This document shows, one piece after another, positions 12,909 to 21,426 of a stretch of DNA of 33,062 nt. Positions within the stretch are counted from its first letter, which is position 1. Each line of letters starts with the position of its first letter. The translations under genes and the position numbers were made by a program. The notes beneath the pieces are model-generated. The model made no database searches, was not told the DNA's origin, and was given only the letters and a program-made list of their open reading frames with translations. The stretch comes from an uncultured Verrucomicrobia subdivision 3 bacterium (GTDB lineage Bacteria; Verrucomicrobiota; Verrucomicrobiia; Limisphaerales; UBA11358). Location: the NCBI GenBank assembly GCA_903858275.1, contig CAIOIC010000080.1, forward strand, positions 1 to 33,062, given 5' to 3'.

Positions 12909-14465
12909 TTACTTAATCACCTGCGGCTCATGCCAGGCATGCCCGAGTTTCGCCAGCAAATCATCGGCGGCAATCGGTCCCCAGGTGCCGGCGGCGTAAA
13001 ACTCGCGGTTTGTCAGCGGTTTGCCTTCCCAGCCGGCGCGGATGGAATCCACGATCTGCCATGCTGTCTCCACTTCGTCGCGGCGGATGAAGAGCGTGGC
13101 GTCGCCCGCGATGGCTTCGAGCAGCAGCCGTTCGTAGGCTTCCGGCGTGTAGGCGCCAAACTCGGAATCGTAGCTGAAGTGCATCCGCACCGGTCGCACG
13201 CCGAGGCTCAAGCCGGGAACCTTGCCGTTGAAACGCAGTGAAATGCCCTCGTTCGGCTGGAGCCGCAGCGTGATGGCATTGGCATCGAGTTTTTTGCCGC
13301 ATTGCGCGGCGAACAGGACGTTCGGGGTCGGGCGGAATTGAATCCGCACTTCGCTCGCGCTCAGGGGGAGATTTTTTCCGGTGCGGAGATAAAACGGCAC
13401 GCCGCTCCAGCGCCAGTTGTCAATGAGCAGCTTCATGGCGACGTAAGTTTCCACGTTGGAATCCGGCTTCACTTTCGTTTCCTGCCGGTAACCGGGTCGC
13501 GCCTCGCCGCCGACGTTGCCGGCAAAATGTTGCCCGCGCACAATCTGCTCCGCCACGTCCGCGGGCGTAAGGGCGCGGATGGATTTAAGCAGCTTCACTT
13601 TTTCGTCGCGCACGGCCTCGGCCTCGAGCGACACCGGCGGTTCCATGGCGATGAGCGCGAGGACTTGCAGCATGTGGTTCTGCACCATGTCGCGCAGCGC
13701 GCCGGCCTCCTCGTAATAACCGCCGCGCTCGCCGACGCCGAGTTTTTCGCTGACGGTGATCTGGACGTGATCCACGGAATTACGGTTCCAGAGCTTCTCG
13801 AAAATGGAGTTGGAAAAGCGGAACATCAAAATGTTCTGCACCGTTTCCTTGCCGAGATAATGGTCAATGCGGAAAACCTGCTGCTCGTGCGCGTAGCGCG
13901 TCAGTTCGCGGTTGAGCGCGTGCGCTGAGGCCAGGTCGTGGCCGAACGGCTTTTCGATCACGATGCGCTGCCAGCCCGCGCCTTCCTTGTTCAACAGGCC
14001 GGTGCGGTGGATTTGTTCGACGACTTCGCCGAACTGGCTCGGTGAAATCGCCAGGTAAAACAAAAGATTTTCGCGCAATGGCCCGCTGCCGAATTCGGTC
14101 AGCTGCGCTTCCAGCTTCTTATACGCTGCATCATCGGTCAGGTCGCCCTGGCAGTAACAAAGGTTTTCCGCAAAGGCGCTCCAGGCCTTTTCATCCACCG
14201 GTTTCGTGCGGGAAAACTGGTCGAGCGCCGTGCGCAATTCGGCGCGCCACGATGCGTCGGTCTTTTCCCGGCGGGCGAAGCCGACCACGCGGAAGGATGG
14301 CGGCATCTGCTTTTCCTTGAAGAGTTGGTAAAGTGCGGGAATCAATTTGCGCGCGGTCAGGTCGCCGCTGGCGCCGAAGATGACGATGGTGCAGGGCGTG
14401 AGATTTTTGCGCTCGGTTCCCAGGTCGCAATGGTAGGCCTCATCCGCCGGGTTCAAACTATTCAT
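12909..14465 (-). CDS. zwf: Glucose-6-phosphate 1-dehydrogenase
   Basis: A 518-residue NAD(P)-dependent enzyme that oxidises glucose 6-phosphate to 6-phosphogluconolactone. The coenzyme-binding GASGDLTARK (31-40), the EKPFG segment (171-175), and the active-site RIDHYLGKE (199-207) with its catalytic His are all intact. The C-terminal beta+alpha domain includes PFYLRTGKNLP and SYDSEFG. ATG 14465 is chosen; a TTG at 14501 would add 12 residues with no family support. pgl follows after 6 bases. Upstream on the same strand lies a zinc-ribbon gene that may share the transcript. Confidence 0.96.
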   Translation of the reverse strand: MNSLNPADEAYHCDLGTERKNLTPCTIVIFGASGDLTARKLIPALYQLFKEKQMPPSFRVVGFARREKTDASWRAELRTALDQFSRTKPVDEKAWSAFAENLCYCQGDLTDDAAYKKLEAQLTEFGSGPLRENLLFYLAISPSQFGEVVEQIHRTGLLNKEGAGWQRIVIEKPFGHDLASAHALNRELTRYAHEQQVFRIDHYLGKETVQNILMFRFSNSIFEKLWNRNSVDHVQITVSEKLGVGERGGYYEEAGALRDMVQNHMLQVLALIAMEPPVSLEAEAVRDEKVKLLKSIRALTPADVAEQIVRGQHFAGNVGGEARPGYRQETKVKPDSNVETYVAMKLLIDNWRWSGVPFYLRTGKNLPLSASEVRIQFRPTPNVLFAAQCGKKLDANAITLRLQPNEGISLRFNGKVPGLSLGVRPVRMHFSYDSEFGAYTPEAYERLLLEAIAGDATLFIRRDEVETAWQIVDSIRAGWEGKPLTNREFYAAGTWGPIAADDLLAKLGHAWHEPQVIK

Positions 14466-14520
14466 GGCCGCCACTCTCGCGCAAATAACGGCGGATTTCA
14501 ATGCTGCTTGTGAGCTGGGG

Positions 14521-14736
14521 TCACGCCGGCGGAGGAACGGATTTTTCCGGCAGGCGGCGAAGCTGGTTTTCCAATTGGGTCACACGGCTGTTGAGGCGCT
14601 CCAGGATTTTGCGCGTCTCGGCGGGAATGACCACGCAGTCTTCGCAATGGTGGCGCGTGGCGGCGCTGCCCTTGACGGGGTAATCAAATTTTTTGCCGCA
14701 GGCGCGGCAGGTGCGTTGACGTTCTCCAGAGGCCAT
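14521..14736 (-). CDS. Small zinc-ribbon protein with coiled-coil tail
   Basis: A 71-residue protein with two Cys pairs, CRAC (10-13) and CEDC (31-34), spaced like a four-cysteine zinc ribbon. A basic middle with two His precedes the second pair. A leucine/arginine-rich coiled-coil tail (about 40-62, ILERLNSRVTQLENQLRRL) follows. Such small proteins may bind nucleic acids or bridge proteins, and no enzymatic role is visible. It starts 4 bases after the Fe-S protein gene ends and stops 55 bases before zwf, so it is probably cotranscribed with one or both. Function unknown. Confidence 0.75.
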   Translation of the reverse strand: MASGERQRTCRACGKKFDYPVKGSAATRHHCEDCVVIPAETRKILERLNSRVTQLENQLRRLPEKSVPPPA

Positions 14737-14740
14737 AAAA

Positions 14741-16312
14741 TTATCTTTGGCGTTTGCCTAATTCTGTCACTGAACTGGTCACGCCGCCGTCCATCAGCAG
14801 GCGGCGTTCTTTCGAGCGGGTTTCGCCCACGGCGGTGACGCGGATGGCCGCTTCGTCGGTCACGGGACATTCGTGTTCGCAAATGCCGCAGCCGATGCAC
14901 AGCGCCGGATCCATGTAAGGCTGGCGCAGGGTGATGGGGTTGCCGTCGCGCTTGGTGATGGTGACTTCGCGGGAGAAAATCGCCTTGGGCGAGACCGGAC
15001 AGACTTCCTCGCAGACGACGCAGGGTGTTTCCATCGCCCATGGCAGGCAGCGGCCATGATCGAAGAAAGCGGTGCCCAGCTTGATCGGGCCTTCCTTCTC
15101 AAACGGGCCGGTGCCGGTTTTTTCCTCGATGGTGATGCGCTGGATCGCGCCGGTGGGGCAGACCTGGCCGCAGAGCGTGCAGTTCACCTCGCAGAAGCCG
15201 AGCTTCATGTTGAGAATCGGCGTCCAGATGCCTTCAACGCCGGATTCCATCAGCGCCGGTTGCAGCACGTTCGTCGGGCAGGTGCGGATGCACTGGTCGC
15301 ATTTGATGCAGCGGTTGAGAAAATCGAGTTCTTCCACGGAGCCGGGCGGGCGGATGACTTTTTTGTCGTAGTTGCGGTCGCTTGCCCCGGACGTGCGGCC
15401 GAAGGCGTAAAAGCCGAGACCAATCAGCGTGCCGAGAAATGCGCGGCGTCCGGGCACGGCGGGCGCGGTGACCTCGCGCTGGAGTGGCGGCATGAACTTG
15501 AACGAAATCGCATCCTCCGGGCAGTCCTCGATGCAGTTAAAGCACACGAAGCACTCGCTCTTGCGCAGCTGGGTGTGCGGGTCGGAGGCGCCTTCGCAGC
15601 TTTTCAGGCAGAGGTCGCAATCCACGCATTTGGTCGGGTCGCGGTCAATGCGCCAGAGCGCCGCCGTGGACAGCGTGCCGAGAAACGCGCCCAGCGGACA
15701 CAGCACGCGGCAGAAAAAACGCGGGATGACGACGTTCATGCCGACGAGGAACAGCAGCATGAAACCGATGATCCAGGCGCCGACGTGGAAGTATTGCCGG
15801 ACGTAAATGGACGATGGCACAAACAGATTGATCAGCGGCAGTATCACCGTGCTCATGGAGCGGTGAAACAGGCAGATGGGATCGAGCCAGCCGATTTGCA
15901 GCGTGCCGCCGATGGCCGCCGCGATCATGGCGATGAGGATGACGTATTTCAGCGAATACAATTTTTTATAGCGGTTCGACTCGATGCGCTCGCGTTCTTC
16001 CGCGCGGCGCTTGCCGAGCAGCCAGCCGGTGAAATGATGGAGGATGCCGTAGGGGCAGATCCAGTTGCAGAAAATCCGTCCGAACAGCAGCGTCGGCAAA
16101 ATCAGCAGCAGGCTCCACAGCAGGCCCATGTAAACCGTGTGCGTGGTGATCGCCGTGGCGAAGGCGACCAGCGGATCCAGTTCGAGGAACAGCGAGACGG
16201 GATAGCCTTTCAGATAGCGCAGGTCGGTGACGAAGACAAAAAACAGGAACAGGGTGAAAAAGAAAACCTGCGCCACGCGCCGGGTGTTGCGAAGGGTGAG
16301 CCGGTTTTTCAT
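14741..16312 (-). CDS. Membrane ferredoxin: NapH-like part fused to NapG-like part
   Basis: A 523-residue protein. The N-terminal half has about five membrane helices and two cytoplasmic CxxxCP motifs (Cys82/Cys86 and Cys201/Cys205), as in NapH/CcoG-type quinol-linked membrane ferredoxins. It continues with ferredoxin motifs at Cys229-239 and Cys254-264. A hydrophobic segment after a paired Arg (GRRAFLGTLIGLGFYAFG, near 289-305) then leads into a second domain with four more CxxCxxCxxxC clusters, as in NapG/MauM proteins. It is therefore likely to pass electrons between the quinone pool and a periplasmic partner. ATG 16312 fits the N-terminus; a TTG further upstream is less likely. No nitrate reductase or other obvious partner is nearby. 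Its partner is unknown. Confidence 0.85.
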   Translation of the reverse strand: MKNRLTLRNTRRVAQVFFFTLFLFFVFVTDLRYLKGYPVSLFLELDPLVAFATAITTHTVYMGLLWSLLLILPTLLFGRIFCNWICPYGILHHFTGWLLGKRRAEERERIESNRYKKLYSLKYVILIAMIAAAIGGTLQIGWLDPICLFHRSMSTVILPLINLFVPSSIYVRQYFHVGAWIIGFMLLFLVGMNVVIPRFFCRVLCPLGAFLGTLSTAALWRIDRDPTKCVDCDLCLKSCEGASDPHTQLRKSECFVCFNCIEDCPEDAISFKFMPPLQREVTAPAVPGRRAFLGTLIGLGFYAFGRTSGASDRNYDKKVIRPPGSVEELDFLNRCIKCDQCIRTCPTNVLQPALMESGVEGIWTPILNMKLGFCEVNCTLCGQVCPTGAIQRITIEEKTGTGPFEKEGPIKLGTAFFDHGRCLPWAMETPCVVCEEVCPVSPKAIFSREVTITKRDGNPITLRQPYMDPALCIGCGICEHECPVTDEAAIRVTAVGETRSKERRLLMDGGVTSSVTELGKRQR

Positions 16313-16595
16313 TGGGCGAATTTTCACCAGCCCACCGGGCAAATCAAATCATTTTTCCGGATAACTTTTGCGATTGTCCAATTAGCCGGGAAGTCGCCGT
16401 TGATTTGCCGCAAATAAGCGCGGAAATCTCAAAACAAATTGTCGACGACGCGGTTTCTCATTGAACCAACGTTTTATTCGCCGGGTGAATACGCAAGGCT
16501 CCAAACGCAATCCATCCGGTTTATTGTTGTGCCTTTTGCGCCTCTTGGCGGCCATTCCTATTGCGGAATTTAACCGGTTCGCCGTCTGCCCTCTT
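16313..16595. other. Intergenic stretch before repeat copy A
   Basis: No gene is supported in these 283 bases between the divergent Fe-S protein gene and the duplicated upstream region. A short degenerate GCGCCTCTTGGCGG motif near 16538 belongs to the same flavour as the arms at 8920-9041. Promoters for the Fe-S gene must lie near its left end. Confidence 0.4.
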
Positions 16596-16786
16596 TCACT
16601 GGCTCCACGCTCCACGCTCCATGCTTTTTTCAGGTCTCAAGTCTCAGCATTCGCCCTCAAAACCTCCGGTTGACAGCCGCTACCCGTGTTGGCACGTTGG
16701 CTTGGTGATATAAAGGCCAAAAGCAATTCTCCCTCGCCCGCGCCGCGTCCAGTATATGAGCCCGCATGAAAAGTAATTTCCTATCA
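16596..16786 (+). repeat. Duplicated upstream region, copy A
   Basis: About 191 bases match 19239-19431 with roughly ten differences. The block begins TCACTGGCTCCACGC, contains a GCTCCAC/GCTCCAT triplet of 7-mers, a TTGACA box at 16670-16675, and ends just after ATGAAAAGTAATTT. It sits directly upstream of the 814-residue protein and probably carries its promoter and leader. Confidence 0.85.
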
Positions 16787-16792
16787 GTAATA

Positions 16793-19237
16793 ATGAAACG
16801 CCTCCAACTTGTTGCAATCGCGTTCTTGCTGCTGGCACTGATGTTTGGCTGGCGCGCGCCGGCGGCAACGGATGTGTCAGCGGCAATGATGCCGCGGGCA
16901 GAGGATTACACATTGCTTTGGTGGGCTGACGGGCCACCACAGATTATGGGCAGCAAGAGGTCGTCGGGCAACGGGACGTTGTGTTTCCAGTCCGGGGGCT
17001 GGGGGCTGGCGTTTGACACCAAGCAGGTGCGGGCGTTACGGGCGGGTGAGTGGCCGAAACCCATGGGGGTGGAAAAGGCGGCTCAGCCCGGTCGCAGCGC
17101 CCTGGTCGAGTTGCCCAATGTGGTCTGGGATTGTGCAGTGGTTGTGGCCGGGCGACGATTCCCCTGTGTGGGGCACATGGAAACCTCAGACGAATTTTTC
17201 CAGCCGGTGCGTTTCGTTGAAAGCGGTCATTTTTTCCAGCGCGTGGTGATCGAGGGATTGCAGTTTGCTGATAGCAACGGAAAAAAGTTCCCTGGTGGCG
17301 CCCGTCTGGAAATCTCCGCGTGGCCCGACCGGCTGGCTCTGCGACTGGAGTTGGAGCCCAATGCCTTGCAATCCGGCGGCACTGCGGAATTGCGTTTCGG
17401 CCATCACCACGCCTCCGCCGTGTTGACAGCGAAGACGTCAGTCCGGATGGAAGTTTTCGGTGACCATGCTTCCCCCCGCCCGAACTTGGCGGCCGACCCG
17501 GCGCTGGAGGTTGGATTTGATGAGGCGCTAGGGTGCCAAACACTCCAGTTGCCGGAGAAGCCGTGGAGCAACGCGAAAGGGACATACTATCCCGAGGAGC
17601 ACTTGGACCGGTTGGATCGCTGGAATCTTACGATTCGAAACGAATCTGATCGTCCGACGGTGGCCCGGCTCATGTTTACACAAGAGCATAACCTCAACCT
17701 CACCGGCTTCACGCCGATGTTGTGCGAGACCAACGGCACGCCCACGGGATTACCGGTGCAGATTTCGAAGGACTGGCACCAGCGACCGAAGAAAGGGGTG
17801 GTGCCGCATCAAGGGCCGTGGTTCCACGGCTTCGCATTTGTGCGGTTGCCACCCCACGCGAAGCGCGAACTGGTTTTCCAGATGGTCTATGCGCGCTATG
17901 GTGGCGTCTTCGCGGCATCGCTGGCACAACTTTCTTTGATCGGCTGGGGCCATAATCAGTTTTGGGATCAGACCGCCATTGGAAGTTTTGGCGAGAGCAT
18001 CTGCTTTGAGCCGGGGCGGGTGCAGCGGCGCTGTTTTATTGATGACGTGCGGCCGCTGCTGACATTGCCTCAAGGCCAGCCGGCCACTCCCTGGGGCTGG
18101 GCGCAGAATTGCGGCGGCGGCGACTTTCTAATGTGGCAGGATGCGCAGGGAATCTATCAGCCGATGGTTGCGACGCGCACGGATTACCGCGCCTATGGCC
18201 CTTGCCTCACGGACGCCAGCTACGCGGAGGAATCGGCCGGCGGTGAACTGGCCGCGCGCATGGATGCCTCGGTTCCGCGCAGCCAGGACTACCTTCGGAC
18301 GTTCTTCCACCTCCGCTATGATGTGCGCCGGCTGATGCAATGGCGGCGGCTGGCGTTTTTCCAACTCGGTGCCGATTTCTACAATGATACACCCGCCCGT
18401 CGGATTGCCCTGGGCGACGCGAACGGGTTGCATGAGGAATGGGAACCGAAATATGGCAAGGATGTGTATGACCGGAGCGCCGTGCCGATGACCGGAGCGC
18501 AGCCGTGGGTGTCCATTCACGGCGTGGATTTATCGGCGTTGGGAAAAGGCCAAGCCGCTGCCAGTCGTGGATTCATTGTGCGTTCCTGGCGGGCGACGCT
18601 GGGCGGCAAACCGGTTCCGCAGCCGCACGTTTCCTTCTTCTGCAACGAGTGGGGCAAAGGCAACAATCGCGCGGTCGTCGAGCTTGCGCCGCCACCCGGG
18701 ATTAAGGAATTGCTTCCAGGTGATTTTGTGGAGGCCGACTTGGAGTTGGTGGTTTTCCCCGCCGATGCGGCGGCCTACTACGGGCCGGATAAAGAATTCA
18801 AGGAAGTCTTGGCCAGGAAAGCCGACGCCTGGCAACTGGTTCAGCGGGAAGCTGCCGGCAACGCTCTGAAATGCGATGCCAAACACGGTTCGGTGTTGAA
18901 CCCCTATCCTTTAAAAATTGCCGTGGACGCCAAACAAACGGCGGAAATCACCATCAAAGGCGGACTGGGCTATGTGCCGCTCACCTTCACCGGACTCACG
19001 GCAGCTTCAGGTTATGCGCTCTCGGTGGATGGTCAGCGCGTGAATCAGGGCATTCACGGCAACGATTTCTGGCAGACCGACTACGATTCCGCCACGCAGC
19101 GATGGCAACAAACCTTTAATGTCCCGCTCCCCGCAGGTGGTCCTCACACGGTTCGCTTCACCCCTGCTAATGCCAAGAAGGATGCCGGCATGGCAGCCAA
19201 ATATACAATTCAAGAAAAACAACTCTCTGAAAACTGA
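16793..19237 (+). CDS. Large secreted protein of unknown family (possible glycan-related)
   Basis: From ATG 16793 the product has 814 residues with a clear Sec signal peptide (MKRLQLVAIAFLLLALMFGW...APA). The mature protein is rich in Trp, aromatic and beta-strand patterns (YTLLWWADGPPQIMGSK, WSNAKGTYYPEEHLDRLDRW, WGHNQFWDQTAIGSFGESICFEPGR in pieces). The C-terminal ~100 residues resemble a small beta-sandwich module (TAEITIKGGLGYVPLTFTGL). I cannot assign a family. Size, export signal and position beside a secreted esterase suggest a polysaccharide-acting or -binding protein. An in-frame ATG at 16766 lies inside the duplicated upstream block and is less likely, because in the second copy that ATG opens an 8-codon frame ending in a stop. 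Confidence 0.8.
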   Translation: MKRLQLVAIAFLLLALMFGWRAPAATDVSAAMMPRAEDYTLLWWADGPPQIMGSKRSSGNGTLCFQSGGWGLAFDTKQVRALRAGEWPKPMGVEKAAQPGRSALVELPNVVWDCAVVVAGRRFPCVGHMETSDEFFQPVRFVESGHFFQRVVIEGLQFADSNGKKFPGGARLEISAWPDRLALRLELEPNALQSGGTAELRFGHHHASAVLTAKTSVRMEVFGDHASPRPNLAADPALEVGFDEALGCQTLQLPEKPWSNAKGTYYPEEHLDRLDRWNLTIRNESDRPTVARLMFTQEHNLNLTGFTPMLCETNGTPTGLPVQISKDWHQRPKKGVVPHQGPWFHGFAFVRLPPHAKRELVFQMVYARYGGVFAASLAQLSLIGWGHNQFWDQTAIGSFGESICFEPGRVQRRCFIDDVRPLLTLPQGQPATPWGWAQNCGGGDFLMWQDAQGIYQPMVATRTDYRAYGPCLTDASYAEESAGGELAARMDASVPRSQDYLRTFFHLRYDVRRLMQWRRLAFFQLGADFYNDTPARRIALGDANGLHEEWEPKYGKDVYDRSAVPMTGAQPWVSIHGVDLSALGKGQAAASRGFIVRSWRATLGGKPVPQPHVSFFCNEWGKGNNRAVVELAPPPGIKELLPGDFVEADLELVVFPADAAAYYGPDKEFKEVLARKADAWQLVQREAAGNALKCDAKHGSVLNPYPLKIAVDAKQTAEITIKGGLGYVPLTFTGLTAASGYALSVDGQRVNQGIHGNDFWQTDYDSATQRWQQTFNVPLPAGGPHTVRFTPANAKKDAGMAAKYTIQEKQLSEN

Positions 19238-19238
19238 A

Positions 19239-19431
19239 TCACTGGCTCCACGCTCCACGCTCCATGCTTTTTTCAGGTCTCAAGTCTCAGCATTCGCCAT
19301 CAAAACCTCCAGTTGACAGCCGCTACCCGTGTTGGCACGTTGACTTGGTGATAAAAAAGCCGAAAAGCAGTTCTCCCTCACCCGCGCAGCGTCCAGTATG
19401 ATGAGCCCGCATGAAAAGTAATTTACTATCA
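19239..19431 (+). repeat. Duplicated upstream region, copy B
   Basis: Second copy of the block at 16596-16786, beginning 2 bases after the stop of the 814-residue gene. Its ATGAAAAGTAATTT at 19411 opens only an 8-codon frame (MKSNLLSL, then TAG), so the next gene must start later at 19445. The TTGACA box (19313-19318) is kept. Confidence 0.85.
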
Positions 19432-19444
19432 TTATAGCACGCCC

Positions 19445-20374
19445 ATGAGTTTACGTTTCTCCCTCTGTCTTGCTCTTTCCCTGACCCTGGGCGCTCTCCA
19501 AGCGGCCGACTCCAAACCTGCCGCGAAGCCCGGCTCCAACGGCCCCAGGTGGAAAGCGCTCAAGCCGCAAACTCCGGCCGGATTCACGCTGAAGATTCTC
19601 CAGGTCGCGCAGTATCCAGGGCACACGGTCGAGCTTTATGTGTATGTGCCTGATGCGGCGGGAACCTGGCCCTGCATTCTGGACATTCATGGCGGCGGCT
19701 GGAAGGCCCGCCAGGTGGAGGCTGACAAGCCGATGATGGAACGCCTCGCCCAGCGCGGGTTCGTCACCGCCCTGGTGAGCTACCGCCTCTCCACGGAGGC
19801 GAAATACCCGGCGGCACTGCACGACTGCAAGGCCGCGCTGCGCTGCCTGCGTGCGCATGCACAGGAACTCAAGCTCGACCCCGGGCGCATCGGCTGCATG
19901 GGCGGCTCCGCCGGCGGGCATCTCTCCGGCTTGACCGCGATGACGGCCGGTCTGCATGACTTTGAGGGTGAAGGCCCGTTCCAAGAGCAATCCAGCGCCG
20001 TCAAAGCCTGCATTGTCATGGCCGCCACGCAAGACCTGGTCGAGGCCAACCGCGCCAAAACCAACGAGGGCGCAATCCTCTTCTTCGGGGCCACGGCGCA
20101 GGAGAAACCAGAGCTGTATCAGGCCGCCTCGCCCATTTATCATGTGCGCGCCGGTGTGCCGCCCGCGATTTTCATTGAAGGGGAAAAAGACAGCCTCAAA
20201 GTCGGCCGTGCCGAGATGATGGAAAAGCTGAAAGCCCTCGGCATCGAAACCGCCGTGCATACGCTCAAGGAAGCTCCCCATCCGTTCTGGATGAGCGACC
20301 CCTGGTGCGCGGAGACCGTCGATATCGCCGCCGCTTTCTTCAAGAAGCACCTGGGCGAACCGGTGCTGAAGTAA
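19445..20374 (+). CDS. Secreted alpha/beta-hydrolase (esterase, BD-FAE/acetyl-esterase like)
   Basis: A 309-residue protein with a Sec signal peptide (about 1-20, ALQA-AD). The hydrolase core carries the oxyanion motif HGGGW (82-86), the nucleophile elbow GGSAGG with Ser155, Asp249 in EGEKDS, and His279 in APHPFW. Together these form a complete catalytic triad. Family members cut ester bonds, often acetyl or feruloyl groups on plant or algal polysaccharides. The start ATG follows copy B of the duplicated upstream region, so expression is likely shared with the 814-residue protein. No terminator is obvious after the stop. The exact substrate is unknown. Confidence 0.9.
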   Translation: MSLRFSLCLALSLTLGALQAADSKPAAKPGSNGPRWKALKPQTPAGFTLKILQVAQYPGHTVELYVYVPDAAGTWPCILDIHGGGWKARQVEADKPMMERLAQRGFVTALVSYRLSTEAKYPAALHDCKAALRCLRAHAQELKLDPGRIGCMGGSAGGHLSGLTAMTAGLHDFEGEGPFQEQSSAVKACIVMAATQDLVEANRAKTNEGAILFFGATAQEKPELYQAASPIYHVRAGVPPAIFIEGEKDSLKVGRAEMMEKLKALGIETAVHTLKEAPHPFWMSDPWCAETVDIAAAFFKKHLGEPVLK

Positions 20375-21426
20375 GCGCGCTTAATTGCCTGCTTTGGGCA
20401 GCGCCTGCACCAGCAGCTTGTAGAACTCGTTTTCCTCCGCCGTTCAATTGCTCTGGCGAGCCGCCCGCCAGAAAAGGGGCGTAGAAAGGTGAAGGGGGTC
20501 GTGAAGGGTTTATACAGTTCTTTACTTTGCTCACTCAACACTATTCCTGAACGTCCTCAAACGTCGTTCATGCATGTGGGATGTGAGGGCTGAAGTGCAA
20601 GCGGTAAGCGGCAAGCCGAGTCGTGGGAGTTTACATCACCACCCGTCTCTTGGATCACCTTCCACTTAGGCTCACGAATTTGTGAAAAATTCACTGGACA
20701 TAAGTGTATCTGTGTATAAAAATACATCTTGTTCGGCGGCCCCGGCTTGGGGCCCTTTTGCCGGCAGCGTGCGTGGCCGTTCTTTGACATCTGGATTTTG
20801 TCCCGCCGCCCGTTCTGGGTTGCCCGGTTAGAGCTTGCCCCCTTTCGCCCGGCAACTTGAAATCCTTCAAAATTTAATTTTCGGTGCGGTTTGGTGCGCT
20901 CAGGTCCGCCCGTTCTCGGATGGAATCAATCTTCAGCTCTTTGAAATCAGGTTCTATTTCGCGGTTTAAAATTGTTTCCCCGCAGGTCCGGTCTCAGCTT
21001 GAAATTATTCCTGGTTTCCAGGCTTCCTTATTTAATTTTTTGATCGGCTTCCGCATTCCGCTTTGCCTTTGTCACCTTTGTGCAAAAAGCGCCGCTTTCA
21101 AAACAGGGTGCCAAAAAGTGCAAAAAGTTGCCACCTGGCCTCCAGTATCCGGAAAGCGACCCCGGAAAATATGCCTCTCCACGGTCAAGAAACGGTAAAA
21201 GTTTCCGATCTGCAGTTCCCGCTTCGTGCCTTTGCGTCTTGGTTGTTAATAAACGCCTGTTATTTGGTCCGGAAACAATCCGGCTTTGGATGCGCTATCA
21301 ACGACTTGCAACAAATGACCTCTCCGTCCGGTCCGTTTTCCGGTCTCCAGTGTTGGTTTGACCATCTGAAGCGCGGCGGAAATCAAAGGGTGCCAATGCC
21401 AAACTGAAGTGCTATATGTTCCGAAA
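20375..21426. other. One-kilobase gene-poor stretch
   Basis: No intact gene is supported. It holds a decayed gene end (20381-20443, minus), a possible weak hairpin GGCCCC/GGGGCC followed by TTTT at 20738-20759, an imperfect inverted repeat around 20819-20856 (GTTGCC/GGCAAC), and a CTTTGCGTCTTGG repeat-like motif near 21228. Frames on both strands are short and without family features. Promoters for the AraC-type gene are expected at its right end. Confidence 0.5.
20381..20443 (-). pseudogene. C-terminal remnant of a lost gene
   Basis: Twenty sense codons ending in TAA read TAEENEFYKLLVQALPKAGN on the minus strand. An in-frame TGA (20444-20446) cuts it off upstream. The composition looks like the helical end of a real protein rather than chance, but no parent gene remains. 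It may mark an earlier rearrangement next to the duplicated segments. Confidence 0.3.

Noticed and set aside
14873..16417. Long plus-strand frame (514 codons) opposite the Fe-S protein
   Set aside because: It is an antisense shadow with Ala/Gln/Arg-biased composition and no family features.
16600..16625. CRISPR-like short repeats (three GCTCCAC-type 7-mers)
   Set aside because: Units are too short and contiguous with no spacers, and no cas gene is in the window.
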